Below are positions 36,170 to 44,738 of a stretch of DNA of 48,668 nt, piece by piece. Origin of the DNA: Sulfolobaceae archaeon (GTDB lineage Archaea; Thermoproteota; Thermoprotei_A; Sulfolobales; Sulfolobaceae); assembly GCA_028277025.1 (NCBI GenBank), contig JAPYVG010000011.1, forward strand, positions 1 through 48,668, given 5' to 3'. Both the position numbers and the translations under genes were made by a program. The number at the start of each line of letters is the position of its first letter. The stretch's first letter is position 1. The notes under the pieces were generated by a model, which had not been told where the DNA came from, did no database searches, and worked only from the letters and a program-made list of their open reading frames with translations.

Positions 36170-38422
36170 TTATCCCCAATAACCTATAGATGATGAGTAA
36201 GTTGAAGTCGATAAGGATGAACTACTAGTTGTTGTCGTAGTATTGCTCACTAATTCGGGCAATGTCACTATCCATGGTACTGGTCTTACAAATGTTAAGT
36301 TAATTAGAACTCCGTTAGTTACAAGTATTGGATCTTCATATAAGTACTTTCCGTTAATGTAAGTCCACATTGTAACTCCATTAGTTGGTGTCATTATAAC
36401 GGTTATAAATGACTGGTTAGCTACAGCATCTGGACCCACATAGCCATTAATTGCATAGGCGAAAGCTAGTACTGGCGTTCCTCCATTAGGAGCATTAGGA
36501 ACGTTACTTAAAGCGTAGAAGACTACTGAGAAGTCATAGCTCGTTAACTTTGTACCGTTTGTAAAGGTTATCGCGGTACCAGGCTTAATTACTACTATAA
36601 TGTTACCGGCCATTATTACTCCACCAGTTTGGCCGTTGATGGAATAAGTGTATATGTTCACTGGAGTTAATCCCGCTTGTGGAGTAACACTACTTAGTTG
36701 TACTGGCATTGGTGGTGTTGCTAAGGGAGTAGGTGAGGAAACAAATATCCATATTACTGGTTTGAAGAACTGTATGTTTACCATTACGTCTTGTCCATAA
36801 ACCCAGTGATCCGCGAACTTATATGAACCTCCAACATAAGTTGTCCCATTAAATGTTCCTCCGAACCATGTCCATGATGTCCAGTAAGGTGTGGCGCCTA
36901 AAACAACTGTGTATGCTGGCATTGGCTTTCCTTGTGAGTTAACTAAGCTCCATACAGGAGATATTTGTCCGTTAATTGCGAAGGCGAATGCGTACATTGG
37001 AGTCAAATCTGTGCCATTTGGTGGGTAGACTCCAGTCATGCTGAATATTATTACTGAGAAGTTGTAAACTGAGTAAGTCATGTTAGTCTTTGCATTATAT
37101 GCATAAGTACCGGGTTGAACTATTACGACTAAGTTACCGGCTGTTAGGACTCCTCCTTTAGTAGCGTTTATAGTCTCAGTTGATTCGGTAACTACATTAA
37201 ACGTTGCTGGTCCTAACGGGTAGTAAATAGTATCTGATGGTATTGGAACTTCTTGTACGTTCCATATTTGTTCAGTTATCTCCCACATTGAGGTTGTATA
37301 GTTATAAACGAAGTATGTCATTACATTTACGTGCATATCATATATTGCTGGGAATCCAGGTTGACCTTGGTTTAAGAATACGAAAATTACAGTGTCATTT
37401 ACGTCTAAAGTTGCATTAACACCATTTGGAGATAAATTAATTTGAACTGTTGGTGGTACTGCAGTACCATTAGGTAATAAGTTCTGTAAATATTCTAATG
37501 CGAAGATAAAGTCACTATCCCACTGGTTGAAGAAGTTCTCTATGTTACTCAATCCTTGATATGTCCCGTTCTTTAGACTACCTGGTAATGGGCCATTAAT
37601 TTGTAAGACAGCATTAGGAGCAAAGTATTTTGCAGTTACTTGTCCAGGGAACTCAGCACCTAAAGCGTTTACCTCGTATAAGTATTCTTCTAATACTTGG
37701 TTAGCTTCTAATTGATGTTGTGATGGATAACCGGCTATAACAGCTGAGGGTGGTACTTCATTACCTTTCCATGTTAAACTGGTTATTAGCATCTCACCTC
37801 CTATATATTGTACGGTTATTGTGTTAGATGCATTGAATACTTGTAAATAGATGGGGTCATTCGTAGGTGCTACGAAGTATTGTACTACATCAGTTACTTC
37901 ATAAGTTGTATTAGACAATTTAGTAACTGTGGGTAAAGCTGTTGTGTAGAAGTATACAGTCTCATAAGTGCTGAAGAAATCAGCTAACCAAGTTGTGTTA
38001 AAAGTTGAAAGGCTATAAGTCCCTGGGAACGGAGCACCGGTTATTGTTGCAGTGAAGTTTGAGGCTAAGAAGGGTAATACATCTGATGGAGATTCGATTG
38101 CGATTCCATCATAGAATTGCATAACAGTTGCTAATGCTTCACCTTCCATAGGTGGGGCTACAGTAGTAACTTGTTTTTCTTTTTGCATTAGGCTCTGATA
38201 TAACTGTTCGAGAGTAGTATAATTCTTATATAGTGATGAGTATTTCTGCATTAGCGATGTATAATTTGCACTTAAAGCTGAATACGTTGAATTTAACGCA
38301 GAATATGAGGAACTTAATGACGAATACTTACTATTTACTGAGGAATATTCGTAAAAACCTACTACCGCAGCTGCTAATAAAATTATTACTACTAACACGA
38401 ATCCTATTGTTTGTCCTTTCAC
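36170..38422 (-). CDS. Surface-anchored protein with coiled coil and duplicated domains
   Basis: 750 residues. Order: membrane helix (about 5-27), coiled coil of YSSLxxxY-type repeats (about 30-90), two consecutive NTF2-like domains (about 95-235, MQFYDGIAIESPSDVLPFL; about 240-395, AKYFAPNAVLQINGPLPGSL), then two copies of a beta domain. The first begins GVLTAGNLVVIVQPGTYAYN, the second GVIMAGNIIVVIKPGTAITF; both contain YAFAFAINGQIS-like segments (AFAYAINGYVG in the second) and end FFKPVIWIF / FVRPVPWIV. A Thr/Ser-rich tail (about 727-750) ends the protein. It would stand on the outer face on a stalk, like SlaB but anchored N-terminally. No known function. Confidence 0.8.
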   Translation of the reverse strand: MKGQTIGFVLVVIILLAAAVVGFYEYSSVNSKYSSLSSSYSALNSTYSALSANYTSLMQKYSSLYKNYTTLEQLYQSLMQKEKQVTTVAPPMEGEALATVMQFYDGIAIESPSDVLPFLASNFTATITGAPFPGTYSLSTFNTTWLADFFSTYETVYFYTTALPTVTKLSNTTYEVTDVVQYFVAPTNDPIYLQVFNASNTITVQYIGGEMLITSLTWKGNEVPPSAVIAGYPSQHQLEANQVLEEYLYEVNALGAEFPGQVTAKYFAPNAVLQINGPLPGSLKNGTYQGLSNIENFFNQWDSDFIFALEYLQNLLPNGTAVPPTVQINLSPNGVNATLDVNDTVIFVFLNQGQPGFPAIYDMHVNVMTYFVYNYTTSMWEITEQIWNVQEVPIPSDTIYYPLGPATFNVVTESTETINATKGGVLTAGNLVVIVQPGTYAYNAKTNMTYSVYNFSVIIFSMTGVYPPNGTDLTPMYAFAFAINGQISPVWSLVNSQGKPMPAYTVVLGATPYWTSWTWFGGTFNGTTYVGGSYKFADHWVYGQDVMVNIQFFKPVIWIFVSSPTPLATPPMPVQLSSVTPQAGLTPVNIYTYSINGQTGGVIMAGNIIVVIKPGTAITFTNGTKLTSYDFSVVFYALSNVPNAPNGGTPVLAFAYAINGYVGPDAVANQSFITVIMTPTNGVTMWTYINGKYLYEDPILVTNGVLINLTFVRPVPWIVTLPELVSNTTTTTSSSSLSTSTYSSSIGYWG

Positions 38423-38995
38423 TTTAGGTCAGTTCTAATTGAGCCACACTATTTTTAAACTTTTTACCAAATCATGGGTCGATCTTTATGTTTTTCAACT
38501 TCTCTTTGAATAGATCTTAACATAGTAACAAACATTATGTTTTAATTATACAATATCGTGTTATAGTCAGAATGTAATATTATGCCATAAACACAAAATA
38601 ACCATGCTGATTTTGTAGCATTATTTTCATTTACGAGTGTTATACTTCAGCATTATATCAACCTCTCATCCTCTTGTTTAGTCTAGGGACTTTAAAGATA
38701 TGAGCAAGCATTTCTCCTTCTTTAATCATTATAGCTCATTATCTATGTAAATAAAAAATTTGTGAGCATCTGATAATCTAATGTAAACTTTACAACTTGT
38801 CATGATAAGTTAAAGTGTATACGTTAACTAGATTTCACGCTTTAACTATATTGTTAATATCATCAATTACTTCACTGGGGGAAATTGAGTCATTTGCATA
38901 AAAACCCGATGCCATATCGGCTGAGTATATATTACTACATATCTAGGTTTTACTTCAAATATCATAGAAATGAAGAAGAAGAGAAGAAAATAACT
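38423..38995. other. Intergenic region, AT-rich
   Basis: The promoter of the 750-residue protein lies at the left end. Apart from a short gene remnant on the minus strand (38835-38939) I see no coding sequence, RNA gene or repeat. Confidence 0.5.
38835..38939 (-). pseudogene. C-terminal remnant of a lost gene
   Basis: A minus-strand frame ending in TGA (38835-38837) encodes SADMASGFYANDSISPSEVI followed by a short helical end (DDINNIVKA). The composition is that of a real soluble protein and unlike the AT-rich surroundings. A stop lies just upstream in frame and no start is visible. Family not recognised; chance is possible. Confidence 0.3.
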
Positions 38996-40036
38996 TTATG
39001 CAGACCTAACTAGTAGAGCATTTGGTTTCTTAACGCTCATTACTAGAAGTATAACCATTGATAATGCAGTAAATAGTGACGCTAAGAACTTAATATCAAA
39101 GGAACTTATTACAGGAACCGCAACTCCTCCTAATGCCGCAGTATTCAAAGCTATTCCCATATTTCTTGCAGATGCTCCATAAGATGCTGCTAGTCTGGGC
39201 GCTACTGAATTAATTCCTAAACCAAAGGCAGTGAAAACTACTAGAACGTAAGGGGAACCAGTGAGGAAAAATGTAACTCCGCTTATTGCTGAAGTCATTG
39301 TATAAAGTAATGCGGTTCTTGTTTCACCCAATAGTGGAGATATTATTGGAACGAAAATGTACATTGGTATTGCTACTATATAACCTATTATTAGCCAAAC
39401 TATTCCTCCTTGATTTTCCACAATTGCTGGAGCTAACTGCAATGCGAATGCTGGCTCAAAGGAGAAGAAAAATATCAAAATTGAAGATATTGAAGGTATT
39501 CCGAGCTTTCCTACTTCAACTGAAAATACACTTACCCTCTTGTACAACATAGAGAAAGGCAAAGTTATTGCTCCGCTTAATGCAATTAATTGCCATTCTC
39601 CCAAAGCTAAATAAGATAATGCACCGCCTATCCATCCGAAAGCCCAACCGCTCATTGTTAAAGCAATTATTAACCTATTTCCAGATCTTACTGCCTGTTC
39701 AACTGCTAAAGAAGTAGCTATACCGAATGCAACGCCGACTAATAACCTTAAAGGTATTAATATAGGAACATTTAAAGTGCTACTTCCTATTGATAATATT
39801 CCTAAAGCTACCATTGAAGATAAGAAAGTTAACCTAGATCCTAGGATTGCAACAATTCTTTGGTAAAGCAAAGATCCAATAACTCTTCCTCCAAAAGGTA
39901 TAGACACTATTAAAAACGCTAACCATGCTGGTAATTCAAATTGTTTCACAGTAAATGCTGGTGCTACCATTACGTAAGTGGCCAAAGTATAAGCTATAAA
40001 TGAAGTAACACCGCTAAACGTCTTGCTTATACTCAT
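38996..40036 (-). CDS. MFS transporter
   Basis: 346 residues, about 10-11 membrane helices, shorter than the usual 400 or more. A loop-2-3 type motif is seen as FGGRVIGSLLYQRIVAILGS, and IPLRLLVGVAFGIATSLAVE fits helix 4. Substrate unknown. It diverges from a second, broken MFS gene. A TATA-like TTATATTTAA lies about 26-30 bases before its ATG, with the inverted repeat at 40075-40090 just behind it. Confidence 0.8.
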   Translation of the reverse strand: MSISKTFSGVTSFIAYTLATYVMVAPAFTVKQFELPAWLAFLIVSIPFGGRVIGSLLYQRIVAILGSRLTFLSSMVALGILSIGSSTLNVPILIPLRLLVGVAFGIATSLAVEQAVRSGNRLIIALTMSGWAFGWIGGALSYLALGEWQLIALSGAITLPFSMLYKRVSVFSVEVGKLGIPSISSILIFFFSFEPAFALQLAPAIVENQGGIVWLIIGYIVAIPMYIFVPIISPLLGETRTALLYTMTSAISGVTFFLTGSPYVLVVFTAFGLGINSVAPRLAASYGASARNMGIALNTAALGGVAVPVISSFDIKFLASLFTALSMVILLVMSVKKPNALLVRSA

Positions 40037-40074
40037 ACGGGTCGGTATATAGTATTCTAGGAATTAAATATAAG

Positions 40075-40090
40075 CATTACCTACGTAATG
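40075..40090. promoter_or_regulatory. Inverted repeat upstream of the leftward MFS gene
   Basis: CATTAC (40075-40080), 4-base spacer, GTAATG (40085-40090), adjoining the leftward TATA-like element. A possible operator or activator site. Confidence 0.4.
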
Positions 40091-40179
40091 TATAAACAAA
40101 AATAGATAAGTTAGATTAATAATTATCATTATAATCATCTTATCTCACTATGTCGTATTTTAAGTTACTTTTCTACAAT

Positions 40180-40216
40180 TAGATTAAAATCTGTTAATCT
40201 ATTTTCAATAGATTAA
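40180..40216. promoter_or_regulatory. Operator-like array upstream of the rightward MFS gene
   Basis: Perfect inverted repeat TAGATTAA (40180-40187), 6-base spacer, TTAATCTA (40194-40201), then a third identical half-site TAGATTAA (40209-40216) directly before the TATA box TTTTTAAAT (about 40225-40233). The ATG at 40254 is about 25 bases after the TATA centre. Three half-sites of the same 8-mer within 37 bases suggest binding of a dimeric regulator. Confidence 0.55.
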
Positions 40217-40253
40217 AAGATAATTTTTTAAATAAACACCAAAGCGTCTTAAT

Positions 40254-41173
40254 ATGAGTGAAAGACCAGTCTCCACTATATTGGTTCCTATATATCGTGG
40301 ATCATGGATTCTTATGACCTAGGGGCAGTAGTTATAACTTCAACTTTACCAGAAAAGTTGTTCTACCCGACTTTAGGAACATTAGGTGCAGTATTACCAA
40401 TAGTTTTCACGGTATTATTTAGGCCTTTAGGTGGTTTTATTTTTGGATATATAGCTGATAAATATGGAAGGAAAAGAACATTAATATTTACAGTTTTAGG
40501 ATATTCATTGTCTATAGGAATAACTTCAATTTTACCTACTTATTATCAAATAGGAATTTTAGCACCGATTCTTCTATCATTACTTAGAATCTTACAAGGA
40601 ATATTTATAGGCGGAGACGTATCTTCAAGCTTTACTACTGCAATGGAAAGCGTTAGAAAGATGAGGGGACTATTTGGCGGGATAATGCAGTCTGGAACTT
40701 TAGTTGGGTTTGTTATAGTAGACCTCCTTTTCGCTTATTTTGCTAGCATACCTAGCCTTGTACTTAATAGTTGGAGATATATTTTCGCTATCGGTGTTCT
40801 ACCTGCAGGACTTGCAGTATTCATAAGATCAAGAATGACAGAACCTAAAATATACGTAGAGAGTAAGAAGGATAACCCAATTAAAGGCTTGAAACCAATA
40901 TGGCAGACCATATTAGTAATGATAGGATTCTGGATGATGATCTATGCAGGACCGCAATTCGCTCCAGTATTCTTTGGAGAATATCTTCACTTAACTCAAG
41001 CAGAAATTGGCAAGTATGCATTTTACATGAATTTAGCAGGAATACCCGCAATGATAATAGCAGGAGGAATTTCTGACTTTCTAGGAAGTCAGATGCATAT
41101 CTTGGGCATCATAGACAGCTTGCAATGTTGTAATCCTACTATAGTAATTTTTCTAAGATATCTATTTTATTAG
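40254..41173 (+). pseudogene. Broken MFS transporter gene (metabolite:proton symporter type)
   Basis: The promoter-proximal ATG at 40254 opens [10 protein letters not shown] and stops after 22 codons. The body of the protein is in another frame: [20 protein letters not shown] onward, with the MFS motif [15 protein letters not shown] and [17 protein letters not shown] one-base loss (or two-base gain) between about 40280 and 40300 would join the two. The body runs to [12 protein letters not shown] and then continues into unrelated residues with a stop at 41171-41173, about 289 residues instead of roughly 400-450. So it is damaged at the 5' end and truncated at the 3' end. A shortened protein from ATG 40304 would lack the N-terminus and the last helices. 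Confidence 0.72.
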
Positions 41174-41450
41174 ATATTTATCTAATTCATAAAGTAATGT
41201 TGAAGATATACTAGGTTTTAAAAGAAAAATTCCTTAGACATTATTAAGTATTATAGAAAAGAGTTATTAATAAATTTATCACTGAAGTTAAATGATCAAT
41301 ATTCCAGAATTTCGGTATTAATATATTTTTGGACTAGGTTATAACCGCGTTTTAAATAAGGTTGACTTATTGATTTTCAAGCGAGTAAAAAATTACCCTA
41401 TTTACGTTGAGCGAGAAAAAAATAAAAGTGAGAAAGAAGTATTAAAAAAT

Positions 41451-41537
41451 GCCGCGGTAGCTCAGCTGGCAGAGCGCCGGGCTGTTAAAGGAAGTACAGA
41501 AACCCGGTGGTCGGAGGTTCGAGTCCTCCCCGCGGCG
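41451..41537 (+). tRNA. tRNA-Asn (anticodon GTT) with a 14-nt intron
   Basis: Acceptor stem GCCGCGG/CCGCGGC, D arm GCTCAGCTGGCAGAGC, anticodon stem CCGGG/CCCGG, T arm GGAGG-TTCGAGT-CCTCC, discriminator G. The anticodon loop CTGTTA is interrupted after position 37 by AAGGAAGTACAGAA (41488-41501). CTGT pairs with ACAG inside the intron and each side has a 3-nt bulge, the bulge-helix-bulge cut by archaeal splicing endonuclease. Mature length 73 nt; no encoded CCA. Anticodon at 41484-41486. Confidence 0.95.
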
Positions 41538-42058
41538 CTTAATGGGAAATTTTCTCGCCTCTTCTTTGTTTACTTTTAAGCTGTGTAAGGGATTATCTCA
41601 CTCTAACAAAATAATTAAGATAAAGATTTTCGAATGAACTGTTGCTTTTAAAAATTATAAAATAACTCTAGTAACATTAAGATCTATTAGGATATTTTCT
41701 TTTAGAGTAAACAGCCAGTTTACCCTATATTCGATGAGCGATCCACTTCACACTCTTTCTTACGACACTCCATTTTATGGTACTTTTTCTTGATCAGTTC
41801 TCGAAAATATATTACTAAACCCTTTACATGAGCGGTTCTTCACGAGTAAGCGGAAGAACCATCGGAAACTGCTTATAATGGCTTAATAAGAACGAGAACA
41901 GTCTCGCGGTTTAATACCATGAAACAATTAGAGAGAAGCTATTATGGCAATGTAAAATGGTTCTTAATTCAGATTTTTGCATTAGTTCTTATTGTGATAA
42001 TGTTCAGATTCCAGCTTTTACATTAAAATTTTTAATTTCCTTAAAAAATAATTTATAT
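41538..42058. other. Intergenic region with short hairpins
   Basis: No gene seen. Two hairpins on the plus strand: GGTTCTT (41834-41840) with AAGAACC (41854-41860), and CGAGA (41893-41897) with TCTCG (41902-41906). They could belong to a small structured RNA, but I cannot assign a class. The promoter of the DsrE-like gene, with a TATA-like TTTTTAAT near 42029, is at the right end. Confidence 0.45.
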
Positions 42059-42391
42059 ATGGCAAAAGTTTTATTCGTTATTTCATCTGGTGACGAAAAG
42101 TTTGATTTAGCTATAAGGTTGGCATACAACAGTTACAATAAGCACCTCTATGATGATGTAAAGGTAGTCCTTTTCGGCCCTAGTCAAAAGAGAGTTTTAA
42201 CTTTAGAAGGCGACATTAAAGATATTTTTCTGAAGCTCTTAGAAAACGGAGTTGTTGATTCCGCTTGCATAGGTGTTGCTAAGAGTAACGATTTAGTAGA
42301 ACAACTTACGGATTTGGGTCTAAGACTTGAACCCATGGGTGAGAGGATTTCGAAGTTTGTTAATCAAGGGTATGAGGTAATAACTTTTTAA
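42059..42391 (+). CDS. DsrE-like protein
   Basis: 110 residues from ATG 42059 (MAKVLFVISSGDEKFDLAIR). The frame is open back to 41957, but a TATA-like TTTTTAAT lies about 27 bases before 42059 and the family begins here. The alpha/beta fold of DsrE/DsrF-like proteins is visible: AYNSYNKHLYDDVKVVLFGP, FLKLLENGVVDSACIGVAKS. The usual sulfur-carrying Cys position seems filled by Cys in DSACIG. Such proteins carry or relay sulfane sulfur. It stands alone, so its partner is unknown. Confidence 0.68.
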   Translation: MAKVLFVISSGDEKFDLAIRLAYNSYNKHLYDDVKVVLFGPSQKRVLTLEGDIKDIFLKLLENGVVDSACIGVAKSNDLVEQLTDLGLRLEPMGERISKFVNQGYEVITF

Positions 42392-42395
42392 CTAT

Positions 42396-42689
42396 AGACT
42401 GTAACGCTTCTACGTAACTACTCGTTATTTTTAATCATTTCTAAATATCGTTTTGATTAAGTAATGTTTATATAGTATTACTGAAGTAGTTTTTATTAAT
42501 GATCCCCCTAACTGATGACGGGCTCTGCTCACGAGGTTTGGGGAGTGATAAAAGTGTGGATGGGAGGGTAGTGGTGTTTCCCTCGACCAGCCCCAATGAT
42601 TTAAGGGTGAATGTGTATGACCCCTTAAGAGGGGTGCCCGTGGTGGAATTAAAAGTAAGGAAAAGTTACGCCACGGGTAAACACCTTGT
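42396..42689 (+). repeat. Repeat R1, copy A (uninterrupted)
   Basis: About 294 bp without a convincing gene, repeated at 44002-44755. Shared blocks: AGACTGTAAC, TTCTAAATATCG, ATAGTATTAC, GATGGGAGGGTA, TGTTTCCCT, GTGTATGACC, GTGGNNGAATTAAAAG. It can form strong hairpins: TTAAGGG (42601-42607) with CCCTTAA (42622-42628), and CCCGTGG (42637-42643) with CCACGGG (42671-42677). A small non-autonomous mobile element or a structured RNA gene is likely. The 64-codon frame inside it is not conserved in copy B. Confidence 0.72.
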
Positions 42690-42693
42690 ATAG

Positions 42694-43827
42694 CTAGAAG
42701 ACACGTTCAAGTTTTGTTTGTGTTACTTTGCTCCTTTTCCTCTGATTTATCACGATATAAATTAGTAGAAATCCAATAAGAGCATTTATTAGAACGAATG
42801 TTTTAGCGTAAAATGGATTGTAAAAGTATAACATGCTGAAAATAACACCTCCTAATACTCCAGCTACTGCTTTTCCCGTGTAAAGTATGCCGTTATTTGC
42901 TGTAGCGTATTTTTCGCCGAAAATGTCTCCACTCAAAGTAAAATATAAGGTTATTAATGAACCACCGAAAAAACCCACGATTAGTACTGTTGGGATCAGA
43001 AGTCCAAAAAAGAACAGTAAGCTTCCCATAATCATTGAAATTAAGACTGCACTGATTATCTTCAGTCTACCTAAATAATCAGATAAATACCCTATTATCG
43101 GCCTGCTAGACCCGCTTAATAACGGGAAAATAGTGACTAAGAGCTCAATGTTTTCTTTAGCCAAATACCCTAGTGAGGACGAGAGAACTGTTAGAGGTAC
43201 TGCGGATGTTGCAAAAGACGCATAAATTAACCACCATGTAGAGGTTCTAACCACATCTGTCGGTTTTTCTCCCTTAGCTTTTATAGGATAATCTATAAAG
43301 TATACTAGGAGTGGAAGTACAACTATTTCTATTAACCCTATTAATAACGTGACGGTATGGTAGTTAGTAAAGGTGAAGATAATTGGGTTGGCTATTACAG
43401 CCCCTAATCCGAATCCTAGTGACACGAATCCTGTTGCAAATCCTCTTCTCTTGGGGAACCACTTCACTGCCAAATTTGCTGCTATTCCGTAAAGTATTCC
43501 TTCCCCTATACTCCCTAAGGACCAGTATATATAAAATAAGTAAATTGATTTGGTTGACGATGTCCCTAGGAAGCCTATAGCTGAGAGTACTGAAGAGATT
43601 ATCCCTATTTTTTTAGGCCCTTTATAGTCAGCTATGCTCCCTCCTACTATTTGAAAAGTCGTGGAAAATATTGTGAAGAGTGTGAAAGCTATTTCCAGTT
43701 CTACAATGTCTGTGTTAAACCCCTTTTGTAAGAGCGGTAATAATGCGTTCCATGAGTACTGGTAGAGGGAATTAAAGGACATTATTATGAATCCTATAAA
43801 GAGAAACAATGATAATCTATTATTCAT
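42694..43827 (-). CDS. MFS transporter, oxalate/formate antiporter-like (OFA) type
   Basis: 377 residues, about 12 membrane helices. YQYSWNALLPLLQKGFNTD in helix 1, GGSIADYKGPKKIGIISS (loop 2-3 motif), GSIGEGILYGIAANLAVKWF and PKRRGFATGFVSLGFGLGAV are typical of OFA and related monocarboxylate carriers. Substrate unknown. The gene lies between two direct copies of repeat R1 and ends 4 bases from copy A, so it may have arrived with, or could be lost through, these repeats. Confidence 0.82.
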   Translation of the reverse strand: MNNRLSLFLFIGFIIMSFNSLYQYSWNALLPLLQKGFNTDIVELEIAFTLFTIFSTTFQIVGGSIADYKGPKKIGIISSVLSAIGFLGTSSTKSIYLFYIYWSLGSIGEGILYGIAANLAVKWFPKRRGFATGFVSLGFGLGAVIANPIIFTFTNYHTVTLLIGLIEIVVLPLLVYFIDYPIKAKGEKPTDVVRTSTWWLIYASFATSAVPLTVLSSSLGYLAKENIELLVTIFPLLSGSSRPIIGYLSDYLGRLKIISAVLISMIMGSLLFFFGLLIPTVLIVGFFGGSLITLYFTLSGDIFGEKYATANNGILYTGKAVAGVLGGVIFSMLYFYNPFYAKTFVLINALIGFLLIYIVINQRKRSKVTQTKLERVF

Positions 43828-43931
43828 TATCTATTTGTGTGTGTTTGAATAGGTTTATATTTTTATGATTAAGGTAATGAGATATGGGTTATAAATCAAG
43901 ACTTTATCACATAGGTAGGTGGAGGTTTTTT

Positions 43932-44030
43932 ATGGCTAGATATCAATTAATGTTAAGTAGGAAATTTGCACTAAAAGTTGCTAAAAGAAGGTGGAAAGAA
44001 AAGACTGTAACACATACACGTAACTATTAG
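43932..44030 (+). CDS. Possible 32-residue basic peptide
   Basis: ATG 43932 is preceded by GGTGGAGG (43918-43925), a good ribosome-binding site. The peptide starts MARYQLMLSRKFALKVAKRR and its last residues run into repeat R1 copy B. It could be a real small protein or the end of a gene cut off by the arrival of R1. No family recognised. Confidence 0.3.
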   Translation: MARYQLMLSRKFALKVAKRRWKEKTVTHTRNY

Positions 44031-44162
44031 TCATTTTAATTACTTCTAAATATCGTCCCGATTAGTTATGTCAAATAGTATTACAATAGTTTTATTGGTG
44101 ATCTCCCAGCTGATGATTACTCACAAGGGTAGATGGGAGGGTAATGTGTTTCCCTAAACTAT

Positions 44163-44412
44163 CCGTTTATCCCTACACTTTCATTTCAATCATTTTATGT
44201 TCATTCATGATCGAGTGTAGGGACTTAGCCCTCAACCACAGGTGGGTCATGGGACTCCTTCGAGCCCAACGGCACGGGGCTCACATCTCCGCAATCACTC
44301 CCACCCTTTTGGGCATAGCCCACATCGGCGTGAGAGATCATCCTTTATTAACAAAAATTCGTTATAAACAGATATAAAAAGATTTCTATAACACGAAAAA
44401 GGATACAGCCCA
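44163..44412 (+). repeat. Repeat R2, copy 2 (inverted relative to 5074-5299)
   Basis: Reverse complement of copy 1 with about 25 extra bases and scattered changes. The hairpin is conserved: ATCCCTACAC (44169-44178) with GTGTAGGGAC (44215-44224). The arm TATCCTTTTTCGTGT, read on the minus strand, matches the other end. The CAGCCC at its right end is also found at the corresponding point of R1 copy A, so the exact boundary is ambiguous. Confidence 0.68.
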
Positions 44413-44464
44413 TTGGGAATGTGTATGACCCCCTTAAGCCCGTGGCAGAATTAAAAGTTACGTC

Positions 44465-44738
44465 GTCGCCAACAGTTTTCGATAAACCGTGAAGTTTATA
44501 TACTTAGTATGTAAATATGAGTAAAGTCACACCAGATGGGTGGCTATATCACGACGAGGTGTGACGGTGAATAAGAGATGTGCGGGTTTCCCCATCAGAT
44601 GGTAACACTCTGATGGGTGGGGTTATCCCGCTAAAGGGGCGGAGGGGTATGAACGGGGCAATGCCCCGTGACTCTGTTGAAGCCCAACGGCTGAGGATTG
44701 GATAGAAATTCATGAAAATTCAATGAAGCCCAAACCCC
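44465..44738 (+). mobile_element. Non-autonomous IS607 derivative: promoter plus guide RNA only
   Basis: The left 42 bp (44470-44511, CAACAGTTTTCGATAAACCG onward) match the left end of the full IS607 element (45761-45802) with one mismatch. The right 163 bp (44576-44738) match its right end (47514-47686), both ending GAAGCCCAAACCCC. Between them only about 64 bp remain, so tnpA and nearly all of tnpB are gone. The middle carries an 8-bp inverted repeat GTCACACC (44526-44533) / GGTGTGAC (44558-44565) that I do not see in the full element. The TATA box TTTATATA (44495-44502) would start a transcript near 44526, exactly at this hairpin and through the right end. Confidence 0.85.
44526..44738 (+). 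ncRNA. Predicted TnpB guide (omega) RNA of the small element
   Basis: Stems: GCGGG (44582-44586) with CCCGC (44627-44631); CCATCAGA (44592-44599) with TCTGATGG (44609-44616); CGGGGCAATGCCCCG (44654-44668). In TnpB systems the omega RNA covers the 3' end of tnpB and the transposon right end, and the guide is the flanking DNA just beyond it; here that would start CAATTAAACA near 44740. There is no coding constraint in this copy, so kept structure argues for RNA function. Confidence 0.65.

Noticed and set aside
41370..41579. A 69-codon open frame across tRNA-Asn
   Set aside because: It is made largely of the tRNA gene and its flanks; the tRNA with its intron explains the sequence.
41834..41906. 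Possible H/ACA-type guide RNA from two hairpins
   Set aside because: No clear pseudouridylation pocket, K-turn or correctly placed ACA could be defined; kept only as a note on the intergenic region.
42499..42693. A 64-codon frame inside repeat R1 copy A
   Set aside because: Copy B has insertions, deletions and frame changes in this part, so no protein is conserved; hairpins explain the sequence better.
44144..44377. A 77-codon frame spanning the R1/R2 junction
   Set aside because: It crosses the boundary of two repeats and is not kept in the other R2 copy.
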